This document shows, piece after piece, positions 36,807 through 50,132 of a DNA stretch of 64,000 nucleotides. The position numbers and the translations under genes are program-made. The notes under the pieces were generated by a model. It did not search any database, was not told the origin of the DNA, and saw only the letters and a list, made by a program, of their open reading frames with translations. The DNA is from Scleroderma bovista (Eukaryota; Basidiomycota; Agaricomycetes; Boletales; Sclerodermataceae): NCBI GenBank assembly GCA_037178675.1, contig JAYMGJ010000073.1, positions 1 through 64,000 on the forward strand. Reading direction: 5' to 3'. Every line of letters starts with the position of its first letter. The stretch's first letter is position 1.

Positions 36807-37107
36807 CCAGGGCGCCCCAGGGGATTTCAACTTATTCACTGTGTACAGTCTGGAGATGAGTATCAGGGAATAACCAGATTTGGATATTACTTCACCATAT
36901 GTTTGCTCTGTAAGGAATAATCGGGACTTGTCGATTTTGTGAGCGTTGCATCCAAACAGTAGAACAACAGTAAAGTGACCTAAATTACCCAGCGGGACTT
37001 CTCCATAGTCCACATCTGACACTGTAGTAACTGATCTATACTCCATACTACCTGCAACCAATGTGTATATATGTAGAAAAATGGTGCCAAGTTAGTACGC
37101 TATGTAC

Positions 37108-37790
37108 TCAAAACAATGAAGTGGTGTGTGGTTCTCCGTAGTAATCAGGACTATATCCACTATGTCTCACAATCATACATACTCGTCCAACATGCAACTC
37201 TGCAGCTGTTACCTTCGACCTGGCCTTGTCCACCTGCAAACGACTGTATTGAAGCTGTAGCGCATCACGGTGAACAACTTGGTCCGCGAGGGATTTTTGG
37301 ATGTATTGGACCTTGCAGTTGCTGGCTGCCATTGCTAAAAGAAAATGGGCCTCCACTTGATTTTCTGGGGACTGGATCATTGATGGTGCGAGCACTTCTG
37401 GCTACATAATACAGAACTGGGGTCCAGAATGTGAAGAAGGCACTCATGATGTCATATGCCATACTGGCCTGTGAGTTAGCAGCACATTCAATGCCCTGAT
37501 CTTCCTCCTCTCTCTTTTGTACGACAGTTTCAGGAGTAGTCGACGAGCGCATCATGTTCAGAGGTGAAGAAGAGCTGTACAGTAGGATTGATCCCGACAC
37601 AGGTGACTTGGGGGCAACCTGGAAGGTGGAATAGAAGTCAGTGGACTCTATGATGAATACAATGCATGAGTTCAAAAAGTTATACTCACAAAATCGGTGG
37701 TCATCACGATGGATGAAAAAGTAGGATTGTGTCTTATGCACGTTGTCAAGACCAAAATGGTAAGTTAATAAAGCTAGCTTCTTGCGTTCC
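37108..37790 (-). pseudogene. Unrecognised minus-strand gene fragment
   Basis: Two protein-like stretches lie on the minus strand: NMMRSSTTPETVV...AYDIMSAFFTFWTPVLYYV (about 37560-37410) and QSPENQVEAHFLLAMAASN...LADQVVHRDALQLQYSRLQV (37380-37230), then HVGRVCMIVRHSGYSPDYYG. The second half looks like a coiled-coil helix. I know no family for it. It begins close to and divergent from the Plavaka transposase. The flank 36812-37107 holds no gene I can support. Confidence 0.35.
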
Positions 37791-37797
37791 CGCATCA

Positions 37798-40700
37798 TGC
37801 CTAAAGTGAAGTGGAGGCTTCATCGAGCGCAGAAGATCTCCTTCTGTCCTGACTGTGGCAAGAGGTTTGCAAACGAGACGTGCGTACTTCAACACATGAA
37901 TCAGCCTTTGACTGCATGTGGTTCATGGATGAATGACCTACCACGTCGCCTCCATTGCCAGGTCCCAGCTGCCTGGAAGGACACAGAAACTCACCCTCCA
38001 GCGGAACACCAGCCTGGCGAGCATCTTGGAGAGGATATTGATGACGCAACAACCCCGGGCGAATTCGGAGATATCCCAAATTGTCAAAACAATGAGCCTC
38101 CTCATCAGGTTCCTGTCCCGGTTGTCAATACTCACCCCAACATCCCTTCACTTTATCCAGGGGGATCAACCTTTATGGATGGGTTTTTGAATGACCAGTA
38201 TTCAACCCTCTGACAAGAAAATTTGTATTATCCATTTGCATCGGTGGCGGATTGGCAGTTGGCATCATGGCTACTGCGTTCATGTCTAAGTATGGCCATT
38301 ATTGATGATTTTTTATCCCTGGATCTGGTAAGTACATCTGTTTTCTTTCTTTCTTTTTTGGAGCCAACTTGTATGCCGTAGATCAATCAACTTCCCATAT
38401 CATTTCGATCGGCAAAAGAGTTACGCCTACACGCAGAAATGCTACCATCTGGTCCACGCTGGAAGTCACACACAATCAACACTGAGGTCTCGACGAAGCA
38501 CAAAGCGGTCCTTTACTATCGTGATCCAGTCGAGTGTCTCCAATCTCTCCTCAGTCACCCATTCTTCGCATCCCACATTTCATTCATCCCACACAAAGTA
38601 TGGTCGTCGTCCGCACGGACAGTCCATATCTACGAAGAATGGCTGACAGGAAATCATGCCTGGGATTTACAGGTAAGCTAATTGTTTTCCAGAAATGTCG
38701 TCTCTTCTGAAATTGCAAAGGATCAAATACCAAATGGCGGAACTCTCCTCGGGGTTGTGTTATCCTCCGACAAGACGAACATTTCTGTGATGAGCGGAAA
38801 TAGGATGGCACACCCATTACTTCTCAGCCTCGCCAACATCGACACTGATATCCATAGCAAGGGATCACTACATGCCCATGTCCTCCTCGCACTTTTACCC
38901 ATTGCCTCTTTCATCCATCCGAAATCACGCGTTCAAAGTTTGTTGTCCGCCCGCTGTCACGCACCAAACAGGTTTGGTACAGTGAACATGGAAGATAACG
39001 CCTATATCGAATGATCCTTATGCGAAGGATAAGCACGACGGACCCTCATCGTAGCCATCTATCGCACAAGAAGACTATCCTGATGCGAGAGACGAATGCC
39101 AATGCAGACAGTCATCTATCGCACGAGGACCGCCAAGAAGCAGAAGAAACTGAAGGAATAATGTCAATTGTGGTATGAGAAAGGAATGCACACGTCTGCA
39201 GTCCAACTCCCATACCAGAACGATCAAAGAAGCTGAAGAATTGAAGGAGAAATGAAGGAGAAAGAGAAGAAATGATTTTTAGCGCCCAAATGTCATTTTT
39301 AGGCGCCCAGTGCCGGCATTCCGATATTTTGAATAGCTCCATTGTTTCTGAAGCTATCAGGCATGTGACTATACCGTCAGAGAGCCTAGAGCGTGATCTA
39401 TCTGCCTGTCAAGTTCCGACGCAAATCCGTTCATTTCCCACGGAGATATTCCCCCTGCAATCCAGACATTTGCTTCATCGCTCACTATGGAGTCCGTATT
39501 TTCTCTGGATCATTTCTCCGCTATTGCTGCAGATCTCCACTATGTCCTGCTCTTAGGACAGCCTCTCCCAGAGTTCCCGTGCACTGCCTGGCACATATCT
39601 TCCCAGCCTGCTCCCTCAGTCCCTCTCGTTCTCGGTCAGCACGTTCTCCTCGTCAGTCCTGCATCAAGGACGTACTTTGGTCATCTTAGGTCTATTGTCA
39701 AGCTTGAAAAGTCTTCTCTTCTCTGGTCGTCTCTGTGTCCCCTGAGCCCTCAGCCTATGGTCCCTTCCTCCCAGATACTTGCCATGTCCATCTTCCTCTG
39801 TCATTTGTCTCACTTCCCTGGATGCGTCAAATTCAATACTCTATCCGCTTCCCTACTTTCAGACGACGTCCCCCAGCACCATGACAGTTATCCCCCCACT
39901 TTATAGTGCTATTAGGAAGAAGAACCCTCTCTCGTTCTTTCCCAGAAGAGAGCTCGTCAAGGGAGCCCATGGTTGCACTTCAGCGGTGCTAGAACACATG
40001 CACTATACCTTAGTGTATGCTGACCCCTCAAAAAGACCTCTGGACCCCTGGTACCCTTCTTGTGGCTGTTTTGTCTCGGATCAATCCCCCTATTAATCTC
40101 AGATCTTCCCCATTGTTGTCCCATCAAATTCCTGATGGTACACAGCCCCCCATCAAACTTCTTAGGCTGTGCATCAATGACTCCTTCTGCTGTGCAGTGA
40201 CTCATCCCTTGCTTACTGATGCTCTCTTGTCATCAGTATTACTCTATCCCTTTCGCATTTTTGGTATATTACTCAGCTGATGACTCACTCTCTTACCAGT
40301 CAATCTTGTCATGCAGCTTACTCATTCCTTTACTCAGCAGCTTATTCATGCTTCCTATGCTTACTCATTCCTGCTTATCCCTTGCTTACTGATCGCTTAC
40401 AAACCCCTTACAAAGCTCTTACCAATCCCTTACCAATCCCTGACAAATTCTGCTTACTCCCTTCTCTTTTTATACTTTAATGCTGTGCCCCCCCATGTAT
40501 TTAAACCCCTGGGCTCAGCCCAGTGAAAAAAGACCCAATTGCACGAAATTATCCCTCTCTCAGACTCTCTCAGTCAGTATCCCCTCAGCTCTTTGAGTCT
40601 TGTAGGCTTCAGTGAAGGTCTAAAGACTCTGATATTCAAGTTTTATTCAATCTATTCAAGTCCAAGTATTTCTCTAGGCTCAAGCGGAGTCTAGCCTGTC

Positions 40701-43010
40701 TATCCTTCATATCCCATTGCTTCTGGATGTCAGGAGCCCCCTTGTCCCCTTGCTGCACCAATCTCTAGGTGTAGTATCGCTGTTTCAGTCTCAGTCACAC
40801 CAATCCCCACTTTGACACTTCCTAGGCTTTAGGAAGAGTCCAGACCCCTATCCCCTTCGTCTTCTATTACTCCTGTACCCCAGGAGTATCCTGCATCACC
40901 GTCTGCATCACCCTGTTGGTGTAGATCCCCTTTCCCCCTCCTCAGCATATCCTCTCTGGGCACCATGGAGGTAAACCACCACTTGCACATTTTTGTAGTC
41001 CTTTGTTGGTGTTGTGTTTGGGTTATTACTCCGACCCAAATCCACACTTTGACTCACACCGCCTTGTTCATGAAAGCCTTGACCTCGTGCTACAGCCCCT
41101 CAAGATCGCCGCTACCATCGGGATCATGAGTGATCCTGTTGGTAACTTGTGTTATTGTTTCACTCCTCTCGTCGCTTACATTGCCGATACGCCTGAGCAG
41201 AGTTTACTAGCGGGCACTAGCTCTAACGCATCTCCGGTGTCGACTGTGGTATACAATGAATTCAGAGACCCTTTCCCCCACCCCCCACGCACTGCTGCGA
41301 GAACTCTTGAGGACATCAAATGCGCCTGCTCGGAGGTTTCATCGCATGACTTTGAACGCTTTGTCAAGGTTTCCAAGTGCTACTCTCTTAATGGCATGCA
41401 CATGCCATTTTTTAGAAACTGGCCGCTTTCTGATCCCTCAAAGCTTTTCAATCCAGAGGTTCTGCATCACTTTCACCGCTTATTCTGGGACCATGATCTA
41501 CAGTGGTGTATCAACGTTGTTCAACAGGCCGAAATCGACTACCATTTTTCTCTCATTCAAACCCCAGTTGGATACCGTTCGTTCGAAGAAGGTGTATCAA
41601 ATCTGAAGCAAGTAGCTGGTTGTGATCACCGCGCTGTGCAAAGGTATATTGTTGGGGTGATCGCAGGAGCTGTGCCCCCAAAGTTTCTGGCAGCTATCAG
41701 AGCTCTTCTCAACTTCCGGTACCTGGCCCAAATGCATCGTTTTGATGATAGCTCCTTGACCACAGTCGAAGTGGCACTACGTGCATTTCACAATAATAAA
41801 TCGGCTATCATCACTGCTGGTGGACAACAAGGCTGCAACGGGCCTCTCAATCATTGGGAAATCCTGAAGCTTGAACTTGTGCAACACGTTGTATCATCTA
41901 TTCGTTCATCTGGGGCCATTATGCAATGGACAGTGGATGTCACAGAGCATGCGCATGTGACCGAAATCAAGCAGCCCGCGCGTTCAGGAAACAACCAGGA
42001 GTATTATGCACAGATTGCCCGACATCTAGATTGAGCCAAAAAATGTTTTCGGTTTGACGTTGCTACCCATCTTGCGTCCGTTGAACAACCAGAATCTGAA
42101 GGAGATAACGAAGACCAAGAAGACGAACATGAGCCAGACCTGGATGTATCCCATGCCAGTTATTATCACACACCTACTCATTCACCTGTCAATTACTTCA
42201 AGATTGCCAAAGCGATCATTAGTGGTTCTGTCCCCAACTCCGTATCTCCCCCCAGAATTTTTGCTTCCGCTACAACTGCATTCCGCCTTGCCGTCAAGCC
42301 ATCGCTACATATCTCAATCGATGAAGCTGCCGAGACATATGGTTTACCTGACCTACGGCTGGCAGTCACCAACTACTTTCGCCGCCCTGATTGTTTCATG
42401 GGACACGTTGAAGTACGCAACCCCACCATCGAGAAAATGCAAATTTGGTGCAAAGTTTGAATTCAGCAACCAAGTTATCATGATAGGCAGTCCCTCGAAC
42501 CGCCGCAAACTCTTGTCACCTCTCCTCCATCACCACGACTCCCCAATGGTCGGTATGACTTTGCTATCATTAGTTGGACAGCTGAAAGTGATTGGCCTTC
42601 AAATGGTCTCAGAGGTATGCTTTACAATGGAATGTCTCATCAAAAATTCACACTACCTCTCAGGACACACTGTTATACAAATCCGCCTTATTTTTTGCCT
42701 CCTTCACAGTAACATGTATCTCGCATATGTTCAGCGCTTCAACGACACCCTTTCTCCTCCATCATGTAACACAACCGACGGAGCTGCTGGCCTGCATATC
42801 TTAAGATGTGCAATGAAGAGGGATGGTACCCGAGCTGGAGAAGTAATCACATTGCACCACATTCAGTCCCCGGCACATGTTATTCCACGTTTCGGGAAAG
42901 AGGCAAATCCGCATCTCACACATCACACGTCTTACGAGCTATCAAATGAATTTTGGCTCAACAGATATTGGAACAAGGAGTTCTTCTATGCACTGTCACC
43001 TATTGAGACC
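37798..43010 (+). pseudogene. Plavaka-type transposase, split by LTR copy B
   Basis: Plavaka elements are CACTA-related DNA transposons of Agaricomycetes. The start MPKVKWRLHRAQ is followed by a C2H2-like finger (CPDCGKRF...HMNQPLTAC), a TGA at 38211-38213, then YYPFASVADWQLASWLL, an intron 38328-38381, LPSGPRWKSHTI, YYRDPVECLQSLLSHPFF, a second intron, and GVVLSSDKTNISVMSGNRM. The frame is cut at 38954 by LTR B and resumes at 41059 with LVHESLDLVLQPLKIAATIG, SDPVGNLCYCFTPLVAYI, FFRNWPLSDPSKLF, LHHFHRLFWDHDLQWCINV, VTEHAHVTEIK and SGNNQEYYAQIARHLD. TGA at 42032 replaces an Arg of the family. Further frames to about 43000 (NGRYDFAIISWTAESDWPS) are broken. It is inactive. Confidence 0.85.
38955..41058 (+). 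mobile_element. Solo LTR, copy B (2104 bp)
   Basis: Starts TGTCACGCACCAAACAGG and ends CACTTTGACTCACA, with CCGC on both sides (38951-38954, 41059-41062). Removing the LTR and one CCGC restores the transposase frame (LLSARLVHESLD). Inside are the ORF block from 39487, TATTTAAA at 40498-40505 and a hairpin at 40509-40523. The ORF is shifted by a 5-bp duplication near 39715. Copy D shares this lesion. Confidence 0.9.
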
Positions 43011-43100
43011 TTACTTTAGTCCATTCATTCTATGTATTGTTGTCGCAAGTTTGTATCTTCGATATATGTAGGAATTTTGTAGACCGCCAATGGGCCCTTG

Positions 43101-45657
43101 TGCCACCCATGGATCCTTCATCCCCCCATACCTGCTCAGCATGCGGCAACACAAAATACACCTCTGAAACTCAGAACCACGTCTGTCCCCACAGCAGGGA
43201 AAGTTTTCAATGTGGAAAATGTCAATCAAGACCTTTTGGTGGAGTTGGAGGATGCTACAATAAACGAGGACTCAAATGCTCGGTCTCACTACATTCTAGA
43301 TCTGTGCAGCCGAATCGCTCTTGCAATCGTAAAGCATCTGCCATCAGCAGGGGGGACACTGAAGATCATGTCGCTGAAACTCAATAATGAAGTTCTTTAT
43401 GGAGATGGTCACTGGGAGCCAACCCAAGTCCCTAATATACTCAGGTCTTTACCAGTTTCTGCTGGCTTGTCGCAGCATCAGCAAGGATGCTTGTCCTGGC
43501 GGGGCCGTTCATCCAGTCAGCCATCGCAACCTCGGCATGGTAGACACGAGGTCATCAACAGGCATATTCCCGGGACCTCGCAGGAAGAAACGATTGAAGG
43601 AACTTTCATACCCGTTGCTGGTTCAGAGGAGCAGCATGTTGCAAGCTGGTTGAACAGGATCACAGAGGCTCTACGACCCCTTGTCCCCATCCCCAGTAGG
43701 ACCAGCGACTCAGTTTCACAAACTGCAGGTACCGTACCGACCCTTATCCATAGAACTAATGACTCAGATTCAAAGGCTATAGGTACTCGCACGATGGCCA
43801 CACGTTCCATGACGGCCCAGCATAATGCAGCTCACCATCTTTGGTCCTCAGAAACCTCATGCAAACCAATCAAGGACAGCCTGATGGTGTGGAAGCCAGA
43901 TCTAGTCCTGTGGGAAGTTCCATTTCAAAGTGTATTTGGACCCAAGCCAGTCTTCTCTTGGAAAGGTGTTGTCTCGTTCATGGAGCTGACCTCAGGCTCT
44001 TATTCACTTTCCGATGGCATACGCACCATCTGCAATGGTGTCATGCGCAAGGTGTATGCAATTTTTGCATCCCAGCCTGGTCGGTGATTCTTATTTGCAT
44101 TATTGATCTCAAATCAAGAATTTCGTCTTCACATGTTTGACCGCTCTGGAGTCGTGCATTCCCAACCCTACAACATACATAAATCCCCCTGTGTACTATT
44201 GCACATGCTGGCTGTACTCGCGTTCAGTGACTCTGAACACCTCGGGTTCGATCCCACCTTTGTTTGTTTCTCGCGCATCCACCAACAACTTTCATCAAGT
44301 CTTGGCACCATTCGCGTCGAGTCCTTGACATATCGTATTGTCAGGCAGATATTTTTTAGCTTCCTAATCCACAGTTGAGGCACATCTTGCTGGCACGTCC
44401 GTTGTAATGGTGAAGACTACGTGATTAAGGACTCCTGGACACATAAAAGCCGAACAGATCGTGAGACAGACACTCTTCGCAAAATCCAGGGGTTGCAGGG
44501 TGTCCCCCAGCTCGTTGCTGCCTGGGCTGTCCAAATTGGAGGCTCAGACGATCGGACTGATGCACGCCACTCATCTCTCCCATTCACTAGTAACGATATT
44601 CGAGTCCACCATCAGCTTCTGATGCAGCCAGTTGGCATCCCCCTGTCTGATTTCAAATCTATTCGTGAACTACTCAGTGTCCTCATTGATACCCTGGACA
44701 ATATATCAGAACAGTAATTTGTTTGCTTTGCTACTGATCTCACTTTATAGCTCACATGGTGCTCGTGATGCAATTTCACATCCTTCACCATGATATTAGT
44801 GTCAATAATATCATGATACGAGCCCCTGAGGGGGAAACCCAGAAAGGTCATGGTGAAACATCCGATAATGTTGAAAGTCCCCGAGTTGATGGACCTGCAA
44901 ATGAGACACACAAACAGAAACTCGCTCGGTGGGACCAAGAAAGGCACAACCTGATCCGAGCTGGCGTCTTGCGTTGTGGTCTTCTCATTGACTTTGATTA
45001 TGCGACTTGTCTTGATCAAACACTCCCTGTGGTTCCTGGTGACCACACTGTAAGTATTCTCCTTATCTAGATGTCTCCCCTCACTTATCAATTGGTCAGG
45101 GAACAATACCATTCATGTCGGCCAACATCCTTCTCGGCTATGCCAACGATGCAACAACGCACTCCCCCAGTGATGACATTGAATCACTCATTTACGTTCT
45201 TATATGGATGTGCGTCTTATATGCTGGTCCAAGCACCATTCGTATGGACAAGCATGTCAATCAGACGATCTTGAAGTCTTGGGTTTCAGTGGCAAGCTTA
45301 GCCGATGCGGTGAGCTTGGGTGGCCTCAAAACAGGGCTGAAATCTCAGCCAACCATCATAACTAATGAATTTACCAAGTTCTTCAAGCCTCTTGGTGCCA
45401 TGGTCGCCAATCTCCTCAAACAACTTGGGAGGGCATCTGCAGATGACCATATGCTCAATTACAAGGCCATCAGGGATATATTACTAGAGGGTTTTGGCAC
45501 AGTCAAAGAGGTCCCGAATTGGAGTGGAGCCAATGATGTGGAAGGGTATGGTTTACTGCGACAGGACTCTCAGTGCAAACACAAATTACCTCCATGGGCT
45601 ATGGCAGGATATGACACTGATTCAACTCGGAATGTTCGCCGGCTTCCTCGTCACTGA
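43101..45657 (+). CDS. FunK1 family protein kinase
   Basis: FunK1 kinases are a fungal-specific family expanded in multicellular basidiomycetes; their role is unknown. The N-terminal region (AATQNTPLKLRTTSVPTAGK, VFNVENVNQDLLVELEDA) is followed by the FunK1-typical VWKPDLVLW and WKGVVSFMELTSG. An intron near 44084-44125 leads to FRLHMFDRSGVVHSQPYNIH. Then come EDYVIKDSWTHKSRTDRETD (kinase Lys), MQPVGIPLSDFKS, and after another intron the catalytic loop LHHDISVNNIMIRAP, CGLLIDFDYAT, GTIPFMSANILLG, the SPSDDIESLIYVL region, and a tail ending at 45657. Arg of the usual HRD is His (CAT). The start codon is unresolved: the N-terminal frame lacks a clear ATG. It may be active or recently decayed. 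Confidence 0.75.
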
Positions 45658-45937
45658 ACTATAATATATTACATACATCCTTGTTGTGCTTCATGTCTCG
45701 AACCACACATATTCCTTTGTGCTTTGCAAATTTGGACAGATCGGAACATCCCAGATAGTTTCGGTACTTACATAACCAGCTTATGTGTGTAGTCAGACGC
45801 CATCTCAGCCATCACCAATTTGACGACATCACGACTGGTACGCATTACTTACACATTCGTCTAACGGATTCGAGGATCACATCAACGTCAGCCAAAGAAC
45901 AGACTACCCTTTCAAATAGGCGTGAAACATGCGCCCT

Positions 45938-46460
45938 TGGCATGTGGTTTGCCCAAAGTGATGAATGACCAACAGCGTGAGTCGTCAGCCATTCAAATGT
46001 CATTCTACTGTTGAAGTCACAGCCAACTTCTCCATCTGGGTTTGAGAGCGCAATCGCTGTCAAGCCTCATGTTCAGCTTTCCCATGAAAGCAAAATTTCT
46101 CGCCCTGCTCTATGTGGCGAGTTGACTCCTTCACGCATGCCCAATTCTGAAGACACGTTTCCAGAAGTGATGGAATCCTGATGGGGCTGGAGGCAGCGTC
46201 TAGCAAATGGTTTGCCGGAGACAATGAATGGCCAACAGGGTGAGTCTCCTGAAGCCGTCTAAATGCTATTCTACCATTGAAGTCACAGCCAACTTCTTCA
46301 TCTAGGTTTGACAGTGTACTAGCCGTCAAGTCTCATGCTCAGCTTTCCCATGAAAGCAAATGTTCTTGCCTGGCTCTATCTGGTGAGTCATCTCCTTCGC
46401 GCAAACCCAATTCTGAAGACATGTTCCCAGAAATGACGGAATCCTTATGGGGTCGAGGCC
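45938..46460. repeat. Tandem duplication, period about 262 bp
   Basis: Two units share GTGGTTTGCC, AGTCACAGCCAACTTCT, CAGCTTTCCCATGAAAGCAA and CCCAATTCTGAAGACA. Each reads as a short exon-like frame (QLSHESK...PNSEDTFPE), so a duplicated exon is possible. 45658-45937 and 46461-46676 hold no gene I can support. Confidence 0.75.
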
Positions 46461-46679
46461 AAGTCTAGCAATGGTGATCACTGATCACTTATTTTCTAGG
46501 TTCACAATGTTTACCTCAATTATTTTGTAATGATGGACCGTTTCCACCGCCTTCTAGCCAAAATGCGGACATCAGATCAGTCTCTCCCAGACAGTCGTTT
46601 CACATCGTAGAACCAGCCTCCATGTTCAATACATAATAGCAAACGGCAAACGACGAATGTGGTGAGTTGAGCTATATAA

Positions 46680-49544
46680 ATGGAGCTTCTGTCTTTCATT
46701 TTCTTCGTGTGGATTATAATGAGGTGTTTGACTCAGGAAGATACCTCCCAAGATGCTGCAGGACTTGTTGCTCGCAAAAAGCCAAGGACGGAGATTGGTG
46801 CCATTGGTGCTGGTGGGTACTTATTTGGTGTTCACGGGGAGTTATCTCACTCGTTTTACAGACAACACCAATGCCCAGACTGTCCGCCGCTCTTCCAGGC
46901 CAACCAAAGGGAAAGGTGGACAAATAGTTCAAATGGAAAATATTGAGCGTGCCCAGCTGGAACGGACTGCTTCTTCCAGACCATCTCATGCTTCCAAACT
47001 AGAACAGGCTACTGCCAACGAACCGTTGAATCCCATGGCTCCAACAAAGCCAAAGACAAAGCCTCGCATCAAGACGTCCTCTACTCATGTGTCTGATGCA
47101 GATAGTTGCTCAGAATTTGACTTGGTATGCATATTTTGGCTACAAGACTGTGTACTAACACAAAGCTAGTCTGCTCGCAGCTTGAAAATGCATGCAGTAT
47201 ACGACAAAGTAGCTCCACCTTCATATCAATCTGTGGTTCAAGGTTCCCGGTATGGCTTTCGTTTCCCAGATTTGGAAGTGCAAGAGGGACGAGACAATAC
47301 AATCCGCATCGCTCACCACACACCACCACCATCCCATACTCCTGTCGCCCCTCCATCTTGCAAAGCGTCTGCTACTTTGCTACCTTCTGGGAATCCTATT
47401 ATTCATGGTTCTGTTGTGCCCACTTCACGTGGTACATCTGTCGTACCCCTCTCTCATAGTGGATCTATTGCGCCTACTTCTCGTAGTGCGTCTGTTGCGC
47501 CTACCTCTCAGCGAGGGTCTGTCGCACCTACCTCTCAGCGAGGGTCTGTCGCACCTACCTCTCAGCGAGGGTCTGTTGCCCCTACATCTCAGCAAGGGTC
47601 TGTTGCCCCTACATCTCAGCAAGGGTCTGTTGCTCCTATCTCTCGTGCTAGCTCTGGTATCCCAACACCTCATCCAAATTCTCTGGGGGGATCCGTTCCT
47701 CTGAGCTCTCGTGGTGGGTCTGTTTCAGCCATTCACAGTGTATCATCCGGCATGGCCTCTGGTTTACAAAATGGGTCATTAACGTGTGCCAACACACTGT
47801 CACAAAGGGTTCTACTCTCGACGATGGATACCACCCAGCAGCCAGGCACTCCATTTGATTCTCACCATTCTTTATCTCCATCTCGAGATACACATGACCA
47901 CAAATATATTTCTGATGAATTTGAAAGCCAGATACCAGATGGCTATTATCACAGATGTGCACCAGTTGACAGGTTTTATTTTGAAGACACCCAGTCTGTA
48001 CGACCCGGTGGCAAAGGTGTAAGTCTTTATATCTCTCCACTTGCATTCTTCCTATTTTTAATTACTCAGGGCCATGATATCGATGAGGTGTCTCCTGATG
48101 AAGATGATAGAGCAGCCGAAAGCTTTATCCAGGACAGTTGGCCCATGGGTGAGTTTGATCAACTGTTACAGTGTTTCTACTCACCTTGCCCTGTAGAATG
48201 TCAAGGCCATGACACTCCTTCAATTCCAATTGGTAAGTGGTGACCTCCAAGTAGAATGTAGCTAACTTTTTTTTTTCAGATCCAGTGCTACTCGCCGAGG
48301 ATGCATACTCACAAGTCGACATAGTGGAAGAGCATCACCGCTGTAACCACTTCCCTCGTGCCCCAGATCTGCAACAGTTACATGCTGTTCATCAGAGATC
48401 TTCAGCTACATTGAAATGAGATGCATCACACGATGATCAATCCACTCCATTTTCTGACCAAGCTCTCAGCCCAGATGGCGCCGAACAAGTATTAACCCCC
48501 CCTGGTGAATTAACCAGTTCTGCAACGAAACTGCAATCATATCCTTTCAAATTTCGTGAAGTTATCGAGCGTGCCAAACAACTCACATTATGTGGTGCTG
48601 CTATGGAACCCTTCCCTAACTGAGCGTCATTCGTAGATGAGAAGAGTGGTTTATATATGGTTGAAGCAATTGCTGAACGGGAGGAGAAGAGCATGTTCAT
48701 TCCATCTGGTAAGTTGCATGTCACTTCATCAATCTAACTGCTCCCTGATAGTGAACAGGATATTGGCCACAGTATCGCACAGATCTAGGCATCCTGGTCA
48801 GTTTTTTTTGTTTCCCTTAATGATTAATAACATGGTCGGCAGCTCTGGGAGGCGCTCATGACGTGGTGATCAACTATCAAAGCTAAGGCTCGTGAATACA
48901 TTGTGCGGCATTATCCTTTAGGCGGGAATCGAACAGCCAAGGACAATTTAGCAAACGCGCAAGAACTCATCCGTGGTGCATCGTTTGTTAGAGATGGGGT
49001 TGAACAAGATGTTTGTCCTCTAACATTTGCATCATTACAAACTAAAATGTGTGTTTACAGGGCACAAAAGGAACATGGCATCCCCGGCACTCGCTGGCCT
49101 TGTGATTGAGTGCTTTTACACTGGACCTTCGGCCCTGGGCAAGCTTTTTCCTGAGGTGTTCGGACGGGAGGCTCCAAAGTCTGCTGTTTGCCTTGCAGCA
49201 ACAGCAGTAAGTATCTTCTTTCTTGCTCAGTAAATGCTCACTTAATTTTTACAGCTACGAGCCGCTATCGACGAGTACATGGTTACAGGTATTCGCCAAG
49301 ATCGTCAATTCAAATATACAACATACTCGAAAGTTTTCACACATCTGATAAATATGCAAACAAAAATTGACGCTAATCCCAAGCATGCTGCAAGGACTCG
49401 GGCGCTCAGGATTCACTGGGCAACTACCAGAAGGTGAGTTTATATTGCTCAGTTGTATGACTGCTCACTTATATGTAGTGCATCATTTGACGGTGCCAAT
49501 ACGATGATCGTGGATGAGGACGATTTTGACGTAGTTCTCGATTA
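46680..49544 (+). pseudogene. DUF6532-domain protein, decayed
   Basis: DUF6532 proteins are abundant in Agaricomycetes, often near transposons; their function is unknown. Order: ARKKPRTEIGA region, RRSSRPTKGKG (basic), a long Ser/Thr/Pro linker with tandem SVAPTSQRG/SVAPTSQQG repeats (47490-47640), then the domain PFKFREVIERAKQLTLCGAA, FPN, AIAERREKSMFIPSG, LWEALMTW, LVIECFYTGPSALGKLFPEV, FGREAPKSAVCLAATA, KYTTYSKVFTHLI and ARTRALRIHWATTRR, ending VDEDDFDVVLD at 49544. Introns separate these parts. TGA codons at 48417, 48621 and 48867 interrupt it; at the last two the family has Arg (FPNRAEF, NWRSALK). It is a pseudogene by point mutation, not by large rearrangement. Confidence 0.75.
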
Positions 49545-50132
49545 GGGCGCATCTTATCTTTTATCATGCATTTGTTTGTCTCATTTGCTAGTTGTTTGTG
49601 TGAAATGTTAGCAATGTTTTGCATGCCTGTGCATATTTGTTGCTACTGTCAATGACTATGCAGCATTCTGTCCTCGAGATCCACAGACTTGTCAAGCATA
49701 GGTTGATTACCCACAGTAGTGATTGGCCTGTACGAGACTATGAAATTCTGTAATGGTAGGTACCTTCCTGTGGAGTCTGTGACACTGTACAACCCTGTGT
49801 AAGCTCTGTACAGGGAGGGGATGGTTTGCTGATGCATCTACTTCACCCAGTAACTGGAATAACGGTAAGCTGGAGATCATAACATGTGAGATGGACGCGA
49901 AGGTCTTACCTGCAGCAGTGCACGAACAACTGCACCAGCACGAGCCTCCATCAGTTTTGGCTGGAGGCTGTCAAGTGGCCACCCCATGGACTGCAAACAA
50001 AATGCAGAGAGGGCTGCAAGGTCTGGTTGATGAGATGTCACCTCAGTCACAGGGGGTTGGCCACCATCTGACCACAATGTGAGAGGTAACAAATATGTTG
50101 CAAGGATAGTGGGATCCGGAAATTTGGTGCGC

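Noticed and set aside
39272..39689. Alternative overlapping frames in the LTR copies
   Set aside because: They are not kept in the diverged copy A, unlike the 453-950 frame.
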